Origin: Marinobacterium rhizophilum DSM 18822
Lineage (GTDB): Bacteria; Pseudomonadota; Gammaproteobacteria; Pseudomonadales; Balneatricaceae
DNA: 64,000 nucleotides
Assembly (NCBI RefSeq): GCF_000378045.1
Contig: NZ_KB899091.1
Coordinates: forward strand, 1 to 64,000
Reading direction: 5' to 3'
The notes under the pieces were generated by a model that made no database searches, had not been told where the DNA came from, and saw only the letters and a program-made list of their open reading frames with translations. Positions within the stretch are counted from its first letter, which is position 1. Every line of letters starts with the position of its first letter. Shown here piece by piece: positions 46,593 to 54,732 of this stretch. The position numbers and the translations under genes were made by a program.

Positions 46593-47381
46593 ATGGTAAA
46601 GTCGATACGCGCGCTCTCCCGCGGGCTCGAGGTGGTCCAGGCGCTGCAGCTGCTGTCACCGGCATCGCTGGAAGACCTTCACCGCACCACAGGACTCGCC
46701 AAGGCCACGCTACTTAGAATCCTTCAGACGTTGCAGGAATCGAACTGGGTCTACCGCCGTCTCGGCGACGATCGCTACCGCCTGTCCTATAACCTGCAGC
46801 AGTTGTCCGACAGCATCATATCCCAGGACGCGCTGGCCCAGATCGCCGCGCCGGTGCTCGCTCGACTGCAGAAGGAGGTCCAGTGGCCTTCGGAGCTTTT
46901 CGTGCGCAAGGGCCTTAAGCTGGAAATCATCGAAACGACCCGTACCCAGTCCCCGTTCCTGATCAACCGGGTTGCTATCGGTCTCCAGACAAGCGTTATC
47001 TGGTCGGGGGTCGGACGCGCCTATCTCTCGTTCTGTTCCGACACCGAGCGAAACGAAATCCTCGAACGCCTAGCCCTGGCCGACACGGACGAAAGCCCCT
47101 ACGCCCGCGACCATACCTGGATCGACCGGCTGGTGCAGGAAACGCGTGCGCGGGGATATGGTGTGCGTGAGCCGCACTGGTGGGGACACAGCGTCGACTA
47201 CGGCGGCTACCTGAACGCCATAGCCGTACCGGTGTTCGCCGAGGAAAGGCTGCGGGCCTGTATCAGTATCGTCTGGCTGGAAAATGCGGTGGACGAGGAG
47301 ATCATCGGGCAGAAATTCTATCCGGCACTCTGTGCCGCTGCCACGGAACTCGGGGCGCGACTGGAACAGGAGCTGTATTGA
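46593..47381 (+). CDS. IclR-family transcriptional regulator
   Basis: 262 aa. N-terminal winged helix (RALSRGLEVVQALQLLSPASLEDLHRTTGLAKATLLRILQTLQESNWVYR) followed by the IclR effector domain (ETTRTQSPFLINRVAIGLQTSVIWSGVGRAYLSF, YGVREPHW, AIAVPVF). The pattern resembles MhpR-like IclR activators of aromatic catabolism. It lies between the hpa operon and the convergent kinase/phospholyase/TTT cluster, so it is the likely regulator of the latter. Confidence 0.9.
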   Translation: MVKSIRALSRGLEVVQALQLLSPASLEDLHRTTGLAKATLLRILQTLQESNWVYRRLGDDRYRLSYNLQQLSDSIISQDALAQIAAPVLARLQKEVQWPSELFVRKGLKLEIIETTRTQSPFLINRVAIGLQTSVIWSGVGRAYLSFCSDTERNEILERLALADTDESPYARDHTWIDRLVQETRARGYGVREPHWWGHSVDYGGYLNAIAVPVFAEERLRACISIVWLENAVDEEIIGQKFYPALCAAATELGARLEQELY

Positions 47382-47420
47382 ACGGGCTCCGCCAGCGGCC
47401 CGGAGGTTGCTCCCGACCGG

Positions 47421-48494
47421 TCAGAGCCCGAACGGCAGCCGCCTGGGATCCGTCAGCCAGGCCTCGGCCAACTCGCAGGCGACAGCCGTCAGCTGCCCAG
47501 AGCGTTCGCGGGCGGTATCGGTATCCGGGCGGTCACCGATCCAGCCGAGATAGCTGCATGCGCGTGCAACGATGAACATCGGCAGATGGCGAAGCTGCTC
47601 ATCGGCCAGCGGACGGTTCTGGCGATAACCATCGAGCAAGGCGTCGAATGCCGCGCACCGATAAGGCTGCTCGCGGATCGCGAACAACGCGGTCGCGATC
47701 TCAAACAGATGCCAGCCGAAGCCCGCATCGTCGAAGTCGATCAGACGCACGGCATCGCCGTCGACGATCAGGTTGTCCGGAACCAAGTCCGCATGGATCA
47801 GGCTGAACAGCTGGTTATTGGCCGAATCTGCGGCGTATTCCGACAACCGTAGCCAGAGTTGTTCCCGGACCCGTCGCAGCAACGCGGCCTGATCCGGCGT
47901 ATGCGTCTCCAGCGACCAGAAAGGTCCCCAGAACGGCCGCTCGCCAGCTAACCCCTCGGCATCCCAGCAGTGGCGCCGGAATTCACCCGGTGGCAGCCAG
48001 CCGGTGGCCTGATTGTGAATCCGGGCGGCCAGCCCGCCTAGGTTCCGGTACAGACGGACAGCCTGCGCAGTGTCTCGGGCCAGCCGAGGTTCCATAGCGC
48101 GTAACGGTTCTCCGTCGACCCACTCGAACAGATCGGCCGGCCAAATCCGACCTTCGGAGTTGGCAGTCCGGGCCATCAGGCCACCCGACCGGGTTGGTAT
48201 CACGGCCGGTATTCCAAGCCCCTGAGCGTTGAGTGCGGCAATCCACCGCAACTCCGAGCGCAACGCATCGTCTCCGTGATAGCCAGGCCGGTGCAGACGC
48301 AGCGCATACTTCCGGCCACCCGCACAGCCCACTCGGAACACCGCGTTTTCCCGGTACTTGACCAGCGTCAGCACATCGTACGTCAACGACCATTCGGTCA
48401 TCGCAGCCGCGGCGAGCTGGCAAAGTCTGGCTTCGTCGACCGGCATTTCCAGAGCGGCATCGTTCGCGGGCCACATCGGCTTTGCCCGGCTCAT
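47421..48494 (-). CDS. APH-family small-molecule kinase (amino-alcohol kinase candidate)
   Basis: 357 aa. Aminoglycoside-phosphotransferase/choline-kinase fold: YRENAVFRV and KYALRLHRPGYHG in the N-lobe, catalytic loop LIHADLVPDNLIVDG, and metal-binding DFDDAGFGWHLFEIA. Such kinases phosphorylate hydroxyl groups of small amines (choline, ethanolamine, hydroxylysine, homoserine). Its start overlaps the stop of the class III PLP enzyme by 4 nt (ATGA), which points to a shared pathway: phosphorylation of a beta-hydroxy amine followed by PLP-dependent loss of ammonia and phosphate. It is not a typical antibiotic-resistance gene in this setting. Confidence 0.8.
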   Translation of the reverse strand: MSRAKPMWPANDAALEMPVDEARLCQLAAAAMTEWSLTYDVLTLVKYRENAVFRVGCAGGRKYALRLHRPGYHGDDALRSELRWIAALNAQGLGIPAVIPTRSGGLMARTANSEGRIWPADLFEWVDGEPLRAMEPRLARDTAQAVRLYRNLGGLAARIHNQATGWLPPGEFRRHCWDAEGLAGERPFWGPFWSLETHTPDQAALLRRVREQLWLRLSEYAADSANNQLFSLIHADLVPDNLIVDGDAVRLIDFDDAGFGWHLFEIATALFAIREQPYRCAAFDALLDGYRQNRPLADEQLRHLPMFIVARACSYLGWIGDRPDTDTARERSGQLTAVACELAEAWLTDPRRLPFGL

Positions 48495-49780
48495 GCCTGC
48501 ACCGTCGCCAGTGCCTGGTCCAGTTTGTCCAGCAGCAGGTCGGCATGTCCGGTCGCAAACGGCAACGGCGGGCGGATCTTCAGCACAGTGCCGTGCGGAC
48601 CGGTTTTACTGATCAGGACCCCGTGCTCGCGCAGCCAGTTGATCACCTGCAGCGTCTTCTCCGGCGCCGGCGCCCTGCTCGCCCGGTCGCCGACCAGCTC
48701 GACCGCGAGGAAAAGCCCCTTCTGACGTACCTCGCCGATCAGTTCATGGTGCTGCTGCAATTCGCGCAACCCGGCCGCCAGGTACGCCCCGACCCGGGTC
48801 GCATTGTCCAGCAGCGCCTCCTCTTCCAGCACATCGAGCACGGACATACCCACCGCGCAAGAGACAGGATTGCCGCCGAAAGTGTTGAAGTAACGTGCCA
48901 CACGGCCAAACTCCTCAATCAGATCGGCGCGGGCGACGACGCCGGACACCGGATGGCCATTGCCCATCGGTTTGCCCATCGTCACGATGTCCGGCACCAG
49001 CCCGTCGTACCACTGATGACTCCACATATGGCGGCCGGTGCGCCCAAAACCACCCTGCACTTCGTCGGCGATAAAGAGCCCGCCGGTGGCGCGGACCTTT
49101 TCGACCGCCTTCGCCATGAAACCGGGTGGCGCATTGAGCAGCCCCTCGTTGGCGAACTCCGGACACAGCAGCATCCCCGCCAGCCGAATACCATCAGCCT
49201 CAAACGCCGCAATCGCGTCGGCGACCCTGTCGGCGTAGGCGTCGGCGAGCGCCTCGCCCTGGAGCCCTGATAGCGCCCGGTAGCTGTCCGGCGCCGGTAT
49301 CGAGCGCACGTGCCTTGTACGGGCCGCCTCCGGCATGAAGGCCGTGCCGAGTTCGGCCACCGCTGTGGTGTTGCCGTGATAGGCGCTGTCGGTAACAATC
49401 ATGCCCATCCCGCCGGTACAGTGGCGCGCCATGCGTAAAGCGATTTCATTGGCCTCACTGCCGGTACAGGCGAACATAGCCATCGACAGCGAAGGAGCGA
49501 AGGTGGCGGTCAGCCGCTCGGCATAGTCGAGTATATGGTTGTGCAGATAGCGGGTATGGGTGTTGAGTCGCGCCGCCTGTTCGCTCAGCGCCGCGACGAC
49601 CTTTGGATGACAGTGACCGACCACCGGAACGTTGTTGTATGCATCCAGGTAGCGGTTGCCATCGGCGTCGTACAGCCACACACCACTACCGCGCACCAGG
49701 TGCAACGGCTGCTGATAAAACAGCGGCGTCCCTCTGCCGAGCAGGCGGAAGCGACGCTGCAACAGGAATTCGGTATTCAC
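48491..49780 (-). CDS. Class III PLP enzyme, phospholyase-like (AGXT2L/ethanolamine-phosphate phospholyase type)
   Basis: 429 aa. Fold-type I class III aminotransferase family with GVWLYDADGNRYLDAYNNVPVVGHCHPKV, TGSEANEIALRMAR, ADEVQGGFGRTG and the PLP Lys in DIVTMGKPMGNGHPVSGV. The last block is close to the form found in phospholyases that act on phosphoethanolamine or 5-phosphohydroxylysine, where the enzyme releases ammonia and phosphate to give an aldehyde. The overlapping APH-type kinase gene supports that reading over a simple transaminase. The start codon is GTG at 49780. Confidence 0.75.
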   Translation of the reverse strand: MNTEFLLQRRFRLLGRGTPLFYQQPLHLVRGSGVWLYDADGNRYLDAYNNVPVVGHCHPKVVAALSEQAARLNTHTRYLHNHILDYAERLTATFAPSLSMAMFACTGSEANEIALRMARHCTGGMGMIVTDSAYHGNTTAVAELGTAFMPEAARTRHVRSIPAPDSYRALSGLQGEALADAYADRVADAIAAFEADGIRLAGMLLCPEFANEGLLNAPPGFMAKAVEKVRATGGLFIADEVQGGFGRTGRHMWSHQWYDGLVPDIVTMGKPMGNGHPVSGVVARADLIEEFGRVARYFNTFGGNPVSCAVGMSVLDVLEEEALLDNATRVGAYLAAGLRELQQHHELIGEVRQKGLFLAVELVGDRASRAPAPEKTLQVINWLREHGVLISKTGPHGTVLKIRPPLPFATGHADLLLDKLDQALATVQA

Positions 49781-49876
49781 AATGGGCTCACTCGCTGAAG
49801 GGGTTGCGGATCCGCGCCGTGCAGATCCGGCTTCAAACAGGATGACGACTGACGACGGGCGCTGCCGGCCGTGGCA

Positions 49877-51436
49877 TCAGGCCGAGACTTTGGACTCAGG
49901 TTGCGGCTTTTTTCGCGATAGCTTCCCGATCAACGCCGAGCCGATGATCCAGACTAGGATCAGGGCCAGGATCGAAAACACGGCCAGTGAAATCGGGCGC
50001 TCGAGGAAGATCAGCAGCGACCCATCACTGATGCTGAGGCTCTGGCGCAGACGATTTTCGATGATCGGACCGAGCACCATGCCCAGTATCAGCGGCACCA
50101 CGGGCAGTCCAAGACGACGGGCACTGTAACCGAACAGGCCGCAGGCCAGCGCTATCCAGACATCGGACATCGACAGGTTTAGCGAATAGGCACCGACGAA
50201 AGCCAGCGACAGGATGGTCACACCGAGCACCAGCGGGTTGATCCGCGTCATGACACCGGCCCAGCGCGACAGTGACAGCAGGAACACGAAGATGAAGGCG
50301 TTTATGACCAGCATCGAGGCATAGATGCCGTTGATAAGGTCCGGGCTCTGTTCGAACAGCCGAGGGCCCGGAAAGATGTTGTGGACCTGGAACACGCCTA
50401 TCATCATCGCCGTCAGGGCTTCGCCCGGAATCCCCAATGCCAGCAGCGGCACCAGGGCGGCTCCGGTCACGGCATTATTGGCGGTTTCGGAGGCGATCAG
50501 ACCCTCCGGGTTCCCCTTGCCGAAGGTCTCAGGATGACGCGACGCCCGTTTGGCGGCGATGTAGGAGAGGAACTGTGCCAGGAATTCGCCCACGCCCGGC
50601 AGCACGCCAATGCCGACCCCGAACGCGCTAGAGCGCAACAGGGTGCGGGGGTGACGGAAAACTTCCTTGACGCCATCCCAGTCGACGCCGGCCGATGCCT
50701 GACTGTCCGGGATTTCTTCCCGATTCGTTGCCTCGGCATCCCGCCGGGCCATCAGTGCCGACTCGATAAGAATCAGAGCCTGGGCGATGGCGAAGATACC
50801 GAGCACCACCGGCACCAGCTGGATGCCGTTGAGCAGCGCGCTGCTGCCGAAGGTGTAGCGTGGCATCCCGGTCGCACCGCCGAGGCCAACGGTGCTGAAG
50901 AACAGCCCGATGCCGAGCATCATGCCGGTCGCCAGCATCTGCCCGCGGTGCGCGATCACAACCAGTGCGAGCCCGAGCAGCGTCACCGCGGTGAATTCGA
51001 CCGCACCGAAATTCTTCGCCACGTTCGCCAGCATGCCGGCAGACACCACCAGCACCATGACGCTAACCATGCCACCTACCAGGGACGAGGTGAAAGCGAT
51101 ACTCAGTGCCCGCTTCGCCAGCCCCTGGCGTGCCATCGGGTAACCGTCGTAGGTGGTCAGCACCGCCACCGGCGTCCCGGGGGTATTGATCAGAATCGCC
51201 GGTATCGAGCCCGAATACCAGGCACCGCAATAGATACCGAGCAACAGCGACAGTCCCGCCAGAGGCTCCATGCTGAAGGTTGCCGGCAGCAGCACGGCGA
51301 TCGCGACCGCAGGCCCGAGGCCCGGAACGGCGCCGATAACAACGCCCAGAATACTGCCCGACAGCAGGCAGAGGATTACGGACAGATGCATTATCTCGCC
51401 GAATCCACTGGACAGGTTTGCCAGTAACAATTCCAC
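49877..51436 (-). CDS. tctA: Tripartite tricarboxylate transporter large permease TctA
   Basis: 519 aa with about 12 hydrophobic helices. TctA blocks are GVVIGAVPGLGPAVAIAVLLPATF, GIYCGAWYSGSIPAILINTPGTP, GIGVLPGVGEFLAQFLSY and IASETANNAVTGAALVPLLALGIPG. It is the transport channel of a TTT system for carboxylated substrates. GTG start at 51436 with a GGGGTGAG site. It is separated from tctB by 288 bp that hold palindromic repeat copy 4, which may lower its expression relative to tctC-tctB. Confidence 0.94.
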   Translation of the reverse strand: MELLLANLSSGFGEIMHLSVILCLLSGSILGVVIGAVPGLGPAVAIAVLLPATFSMEPLAGLSLLLGIYCGAWYSGSIPAILINTPGTPVAVLTTYDGYPMARQGLAKRALSIAFTSSLVGGMVSVMVLVVSAGMLANVAKNFGAVEFTAVTLLGLALVVIAHRGQMLATGMMLGIGLFFSTVGLGGATGMPRYTFGSSALLNGIQLVPVVLGIFAIAQALILIESALMARRDAEATNREEIPDSQASAGVDWDGVKEVFRHPRTLLRSSAFGVGIGVLPGVGEFLAQFLSYIAAKRASRHPETFGKGNPEGLIASETANNAVTGAALVPLLALGIPGEALTAMMIGVFQVHNIFPGPRLFEQSPDLINGIYASMLVINAFIFVFLLSLSRWAGVMTRINPLVLGVTILSLAFVGAYSLNLSMSDVWIALACGLFGYSARRLGLPVVPLILGMVLGPIIENRLRQSLSISDGSLLIFLERPISLAVFSILALILVWIIGSALIGKLSRKKPQPESKVSA

Positions 51437-51489
51437 AACTTCTCACCCCGCTAAAAAGATGCCTATTTATTCGTATTGTTATTAATCTC

Positions 51490-51690
51490 GCGCACAAATA
51501 GGTTCCCTGCCTTTTTGTACGTTATATACAGGAAGTACTGTATACCGCGTACGCATGGAAGCGTATGGGCGGCCACGCCACAACAGTGGGCGCAGGTGCG
51601 CGGACATGCCGATTTTGGTGGCGTTCGCATTGGCCTGCGGCCAATGATGAAACATCCCTGTTTCATGTATTAACCCGCCGGGTTAATACA
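51490..51690 (+). repeat. Composite palindromic repeat, copy 4
   Basis: It has the same module order as copy 1: ACAAATAGG region, GCGTACGC, GGGCGCAGGTGCGCGGA, CATTGGCC-tgc-GGCCAATG, TGAAACA-tccc-TGTTTCA and an extended perfect palindrome centred on TTAACCCGCCGGGTTAA. It sits between tctB and tctA, inside one transporter operon. Confidence 0.82.
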
Positions 51691-51724
51691 CACGCGAAGA
51701 CTGGCTATGGAAAATCGATCTATT

Positions 51725-52219
51725 TCAGTCATGCTGCCCGAAAACGGTCGAGATCCAGGGCTCGGGGAACCAGACGTCCATGCCCCAGACGAACAGCCCA
51801 TACAGGCACAGTGGAATCAGCAGCGCGACGATCACCAGTTTGAGTCCCCGGACGCCGACCAGCGCCAGCGCCGCCAGCACGAAGAGCTGGGTCGACAGGT
51901 AATAGCCAAGCCAGTCGATCGACAGCACATAGAGCCCGAACGCACCGAGCAAGCCGAATGCCAGCCCCAGGCGCGGCTTAGATTCGTCGCAATCCATGTC
52001 CAGACCGAATTTGACGTTGCGCAGGGCCTGCACCGCTACCAGCAGTCCACAGATCGCGATCACGCTCAGTGCGATGGTCGGAAAGAACAGCGGCGACTTG
52101 TAAACGGGCAGACCCGTCATGCGACTATCGACCAACCGGTCTCCGTTCCAGATAAAGACAATGGCAATCAGGCTGAAGGTCGCGGCGAATATCGCCCGGC
52201 ACGTCCGGATACTGATCAT
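51725..52219 (-). CDS. tctB: Tripartite tricarboxylate transporter small permease TctB
   Basis: 164 aa with four hydrophobic segments (about 7-25, 42-62, 82-105, 110-150), as expected for TctB. The ATG at 52219 has a GGGAGG ribosome site and is preferred to the GTG at 52225. It is 54 bp after tctC. It is the small membrane partner of TctA. Confidence 0.88.
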   Translation of the reverse strand: MISIRTCRAIFAATFSLIAIVFIWNGDRLVDSRMTGLPVYKSPLFFPTIALSVIAICGLLVAVQALRNVKFGLDMDCDESKPRLGLAFGLLGAFGLYVLSIDWLGYYLSTQLFVLAALALVGVRGLKLVIVALLIPLCLYGLFVWGMDVWFPEPWISTVFGQHD

Positions 52220-52273
52220 GGTCACCTCCCGCTAGAATGCGGACGCCCGCTCCGTAGGGCGGGCGCCCGTGCG

Positions 52274-53224
52274 TTACTGCAAGCCCAGTTTGTCGATGAG
52301 CTGCTTGAACTGATCCGCTTCCTGGTGCATCTGCTCCGTCGTCTCACCGGCGCCGAGGAAGTAGACATGCGCACCGCTGCTCTTGGCGTAGGCCTGGATA
52401 TCGTCCTGCTGCAAGGCATGCTGAAATGCCGCGCTGATTTTCTCAAGCGCCGCATCCGGGACGTTCTTCGGCCCGAACAGACCGGCCCAGATCGAGGCGT
52501 CCTGACCATAGACTTCCTTGAAGGTCGGCACCTGCGGCAGGATAGAGATACGCTGGTTGGTCATCGCCAGGATCGCCTTGGCATTCTCGTCCTGCACCAC
52601 ACCGTTCGCCTCGGGCAAGGTGATCACATCGGCATCGCCGGTGGACAGGGTCAGCGTATTGACCGGATCCAGCGAAATATCGCGGGAAAAGTCGAAGCCT
52701 TCTTTCTCGGCTGCCAGGCGCGCGACCAGTGACGGCACGGCCAGCCGGGCGAAGCCCCCCAGGGTCACGGTCTTGCCGCTCTTGACGTATTCGGCGAGTT
52801 CATGAACGCTGTTGTACGGCTCGTCGCTGCGGGTCGCCAGCACGAAGGGATAATCCAGGAACAGGCCGACCGGCTGGAAATCGTCGAGTCCATAGGTGGT
52901 ATTGTCCATGACGACCTGGGTGATCGCCGGCCCCTGGGTCAGGATTCCGAAGGTATAACCGTCCGGCCGCGAGCTGGCCAGTGCCGAGGCGCCCACCACG
53001 CCGCCGCCGCCGGTGCGGTTAATCACCTTGACCGGCACACCGAGCGCCTCCGACATGTGTTCGGCCGCCTTGCGCATGATGATGTCTTCCGAGTCGCCGG
53101 GCGCCCATGGATTGATGATCTGAATCCGCCGCTCCGGATATTCGGCCTGCGCCACCGACGACAGTCCAACGGTCGCCGCAACGGCCAACAGCATCACTTG
53201 CATTACAGTCTTGATAGTTTTCAT
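52274..53224 (-). CDS. tctC: Tripartite tricarboxylate transporter binding protein TctC
   Basis: 316 aa. Signal peptide MKTIKTVMQVMLLAVAATVG to a probable AQA cleavage site, so the mature protein is periplasmic. Family blocks are YPERRIQIINPWAPGDSEDIIMR, VKVINRTGGGGVVGASALASSRPDGYT and DNTTYGLDDFQPVGL. It delivers the substrate to TctAB. It is the first transporter gene of the minus-strand group, 93 bp after the transaminase gene. Confidence 0.93.
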   Translation of the reverse strand: MKTIKTVMQVMLLAVAATVGLSSVAQAEYPERRIQIINPWAPGDSEDIIMRKAAEHMSEALGVPVKVINRTGGGGVVGASALASSRPDGYTFGILTQGPAITQVVMDNTTYGLDDFQPVGLFLDYPFVLATRSDEPYNSVHELAEYVKSGKTVTLGGFARLAVPSLVARLAAEKEGFDFSRDISLDPVNTLTLSTGDADVITLPEANGVVQDENAKAILAMTNQRISILPQVPTFKEVYGQDASIWAGLFGPKNVPDAALEKISAAFQHALQQDDIQAYAKSSGAHVYFLGAGETTEQMHQEADQFKQLIDKLGLQ

Positions 53225-53317
53225 CTAACTCTCCAGGTCTTCTTATTGCTTTATTATCAGCCTGATTCGCCGGCTTGCCGGCGAATGGGTTGGGTTGGCG
53301 TCCGTGCCCTGATCACA

Positions 53318-54697
53318 TCACTGCCCTTCATCTACCCAGCGCTGCGTACGATCCAACGCCGTCGCCGTCATCTCGATCATCCGGTCGATCTCGTTACGGC
53401 TGATGATCAGCGGTGGCGCGAACGCCAGGGTCTCGCCGGCGATCGGCCGGATCATCAGCCCCTCATCCTGCGCGGCCTGCGCAGCGAAACCAGCAACTTT
53501 TTGCGGCACGTCGAACGGCGCACGCGTCGCCTTGTCCCGCACCAGTTCGAGGCCGGCCAGCATGCCGACGCCGCGCACGTCGCCGACCAGTGGATGGTCC
53601 GCGAATTCGTTCAGCCGCTGCAGCATGTAGGCACCGTTTTCCTGCACCTGTGCCAGGATATTGCGCTCCTCGTACAGCTTCAGGGTTTCCAGCGCCACGG
53701 CGGCGCAAACCGGATGGCCGCCGTAGGTATAACCATGGGCGAACATGCCTACCTTGTCGGTCTGGGCCTTCATTGACGCGTAAATCGTTTCGGAAATCAG
53801 CACCGCGGAGATCGGCAGATAGGAGGAAGACAGCGCCTTGGCACAGGTGATCAGGTCGGGCTGCATCTGCTGGCTTTGGGTGCCCCACATGGTACCGGTT
53901 CGACCGAAGCCGCAGATCACCTCGTCGGCGATCAGCAGGATATCGTGGCGCTTGAGCACACGCTGGATCTTGTCGAAATAGGTCGCCGGCGGAATCACCA
54001 CGCCACCCACACCCATCACCGGCTCGGCGAAGAACGCCGCGATGGTTTCGGGTCCTTCCCGCAGAATCATCTGCTCCAGGTTGTCAGCCAGCCGGGTCGC
54101 GAAATCTTCCTCGGTCTCGCCCGCCTCGGCGAAGCGGTAATAGTGCGGGCAGTCGGTATGGAGAACCCAGTCCAGGGGCAGGTTAAACTCCATATGGAAA
54201 TGGGGCAGCCCGGTGACACCTGCCGTTACTACACCGGTGCCGTGATAGCCGCGGGCCCGGCCGATGACCTTGACCTTGCGATCGTTGCCACGGGCGCGGT
54301 GGTGATACCAGGCCAGCTTGATGGCGGTATCGTTCGCTTCTGTGCCGGAGCACTGGAACAGCACCTTGGACATCGGCACCGGCGCAATTTCGATCAGCTT
54401 CTCGGCCAGTTCGATGGCCGGCTGGCTCGAGCGGTGGGCGAAATTCTGACAGAACGGCAGGGTATTAAGCTGGCGGGTCGCCGCCTCGACCAGGCGCGGC
54501 TCGCTGAACCCCAGCGAGGTGCACCAGAGCCCGGAAACGCCCTCGATATACCGCTTGCCGCTGTCGTCGACAATGTAGACCCCTTCCCCGCGCTCGATGA
54601 TCGACGGGCCCACCTGCTCGTGCAGACGGAAATTGGTATGCGGGTGGATCACGTACGCAATGTCTTTGTCTTTGTTCGATTCCGGCTTGTTGTTCAT
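53318..54697 (-). CDS. Class III omega-aminotransferase
   Basis: 459 aa. PLP-dependent class III aminotransferase with GVYIVDDSGKRYIEGVSGLWCTSLGF, CSGTEANDTAIKLAWY, FAEPVMGVGGVV, LLIADEVICGFGRTGTMWG and the PLP Lys in LITCAKALSSSYLPISAVLIS. It resembles pyruvate-dependent omega-transaminases that act on putrescine, taurine/beta-alanine or aryl-alkylamines. It converts a primary amine to an aldehyde. The following ALDH gene (toward higher coordinates, same strand, 35 bp) would oxidise that aldehyde. ATG with an AGAGGAA site. Confidence 0.88.
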   Translation of the reverse strand: MNNKPESNKDKDIAYVIHPHTNFRLHEQVGPSIIERGEGVYIVDDSGKRYIEGVSGLWCTSLGFSEPRLVEAATRQLNTLPFCQNFAHRSSQPAIELAEKLIEIAPVPMSKVLFQCSGTEANDTAIKLAWYHHRARGNDRKVKVIGRARGYHGTGVVTAGVTGLPHFHMEFNLPLDWVLHTDCPHYYRFAEAGETEEDFATRLADNLEQMILREGPETIAAFFAEPVMGVGGVVIPPATYFDKIQRVLKRHDILLIADEVICGFGRTGTMWGTQSQQMQPDLITCAKALSSSYLPISAVLISETIYASMKAQTDKVGMFAHGYTYGGHPVCAAVALETLKLYEERNILAQVQENGAYMLQRLNEFADHPLVGDVRGVGMLAGLELVRDKATRAPFDVPQKVAGFAAQAAQDEGLMIRPIAGETLAFAPPLIISRNEIDRMIEMTATALDRTQRWVDEGQ

Positions 54698-54732
54698 CTC
54701 AGTATTTCCTCTTATTGTTCAGGCGGGACCGC

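Noticed and set aside
47421-48494. An aminoglycoside-resistance kinase
   Set aside because: It is translationally coupled to a PLP enzyme inside a catabolic cluster; the fold is shared by many metabolic kinases.
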